IMG/VR virus record: IMGVR_UViG_3300042995_000014
Span: 1 to 24,647 of that record
DNA: 24,647 bases
DNA from: a virus
Direction: 5' to 3' (one strand)
The stretch's first letter is position 1; every line of letters begins with the position of its first letter. This document shows, in pieces, positions 23,843 through 24,647 of this stretch. Position numbers and translations under genes: made by a program. The notes below the pieces were generated by a model. The model made no database searches. It was not told where the DNA came from and saw only the letters and a list, made by a program, of their open reading frames with translations.

Positions 23843-24154
23843 CTACTCGCTCAGCCCATCGCTTTGAATGCCGCGCTCCGTGGCCAACGCAAACAAAACA
23901 GACGCCGCACGCTCATCCGGGTCCGGCTCGGCCTCAACTGATATCGGCAGGCGCATTCGAACACCAGGCTTCACTTGGTTGATTACGGTGAACCAGAACT
24001 GACCGTGCGGCAGGCGACTCAGCGCTCCGGCAGGCCACTCGCCCGGAACTTGAGGCCGCGCCCGGAAGGATCGGTTGGGGTTGGCCTCAAACCAAGCCCG
24101 GTCATCTTCGGAGGCCGCCTCAAGGGCAGCGTCGGAGGCGTCAGAAATGCTCAC
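23843..24154 (-). CDS. Uncharacterised small protein
   Basis: A 103-aa soluble, acidic protein starting at GTG 24152-24154 with GGAG nine bases upstream. Residues 17-36 (DDRAWFEANPNRSFRARPQV) and 49-74 (PHGQFWFTVINQVKPGVRMRLPISVE) look like genuine coding sequence, and the DDRAWF.ANP.RS.R.R pattern recalls small 'hypothetical' proteins of alphaproteobacterial plasmids and islands. The C-terminus (PDERAASVLFALATERG) is helical. No function can be given. It is isolated: no gene is supported within about 490 bases on its upstream side or 795 on the other. Confidence 0.6.
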   Translation of the reverse strand: MSISDASDAALEAASEDDRAWFEANPNRSFRARPQVPGEWPAGALSRLPHGQFWFTVINQVKPGVRMRLPISVEAEPDPDERAASVLFALATERGIQSDGLSE

Positions 24155-24647
24155 TAAACCAGCTCCAGAGCAGTTGGACAGGGCGTGGAGCAGTAGCGCA
24201 TCGGGAGCTGTCCGGTTTGACCGACAAGTTCAGATCCGCCGCTGCGCGTCCCCTACACCCGCAATAGCCTCAACGCTCCGAAGGCGGGATGAGGCTGTTC
24301 TGCCGGTCCGTGCGCCACTGCCAGCGCCAGCATGGGCGCATCGCGTGCTGCGTCGTGCCGCGGACTGTCACGAGTTTGGAGGCTGGACGGGCGAAGTACG
24401 GTGACGCATCCAGTGAGACGCATCTCACCGCGTCCAGAGAATTTCGTATCCCAGTTCCTACCGCTGCTCCAGTCGGCTTCATCACATCCTGTCTCTCCTG
24501 GCTAGGGCGCCGCGCTGAGGCGGGTTGTGCCCCCAGGCGTGGTGTAGGAGCTGATCGCCGGGTTTGAGGCGGTCACCGCGTTGGTTCGTGGCAGGGTTGG
24601 GTTGCTGACACTCAACCCCTGACCTGGAACTGACCGCGATGACCGAC
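24155..24647. other. Gene-free end of the window (493 bp)
   Basis: Nothing is recognised with confidence. A small hairpin, GGGTTG/CAACCC around an eight-base loop, lies at 24599-24618. An ATG at 24639 opens a frame that leaves the window after three codons. The right edge may be the start of another gene or insertion sequence, which cannot be tested from the bases given. Confidence 0.3.

Noticed and set aside
24639-24647. ATG ACC GAC at the window edge, possibly an IS256-type transposase start
   Set aside because: Only three codons are visible, which is not enough evidence for any call.
1-24647. CRISPR arrays, rRNA or intact tRNA genes
   Set aside because: No regularly spaced palindromic repeats with unique spacers and no rRNA or cloverleaf signatures were seen on either strand by eye.

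Overview
The window is high-GC, dense alphaproteobacterial DNA. The family mix (DUF2924, DUF3489, the AtzG/AtzE-like pair, PrkA/YeaH/SpoVR, and a replication cassette typical of alphaproteobacterial mobile elements) and the GC-rich codon use suggest Acetobacteraceae (Roseomonas-like). That assignment is an inference from gene content, not a measured phylogeny.

Left part, 1 to about 13.5 kb: a composite mobile region. The left edge carries the start of an IS1182-like transposase that cuts off a small gene. That gene sits downstream of a translationally coupled DUF2924 / large serine recombinase pair, all on the minus strand. Diverging from these, on the plus strand, is an unrecognised two-gene cassette (2504-4600). 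Next come an AlpA-like HTH protein, a TOPRIM primase-like protein and a RepA-like hexameric helicase, joined by TGATG junctions. About 100 bp further is a cluster of GGCGAAGGT direct repeats that looks like an iteron origin. A packaging cassette follows: a ParB-domain/DNA methyltransferase fusion, a small terminase-like protein and a complete large terminase. No portal, capsid or tail gene follows, so this is a prophage remnant or a phage-satellite-like element. A 42-bp dyad lies just after the terminase. The right flank of the mobile region is on the minus strand: DUF3489 protein, a small serine resolvase, a GNAT acetyltransferase and a TolA-like coiled-coil protein.

Right part, about 13.8 kb to the end: chromosomal-type genes. 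Alanine dehydrogenase (plus) converges on a minus-strand block that reads, in transcription order, prkA - yeaH - spoVR - atzG-like - amidase. The first three form the conserved stress/stationary-phase kinase triad. The last two resemble the AtzG/AtzE hydrolase pair and are coupled by an ATGA overlap. After a roughly 700-bp gene-poor stretch lie an exported SGNH-hydrolase-like lipoprotein candidate lacking the usual catalytic His, another gene-poor stretch, and a small uncharacterised protein. The last 490 bp hold no gene I can support.

The best candidates for something undescribed are the two-gene cassette at 2504-4600 and the replication-plus-packaging element (4.7-10.7 kb), which has its own iteron-like array but no virion genes. 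No rRNA, tRNA or CRISPR array was seen.
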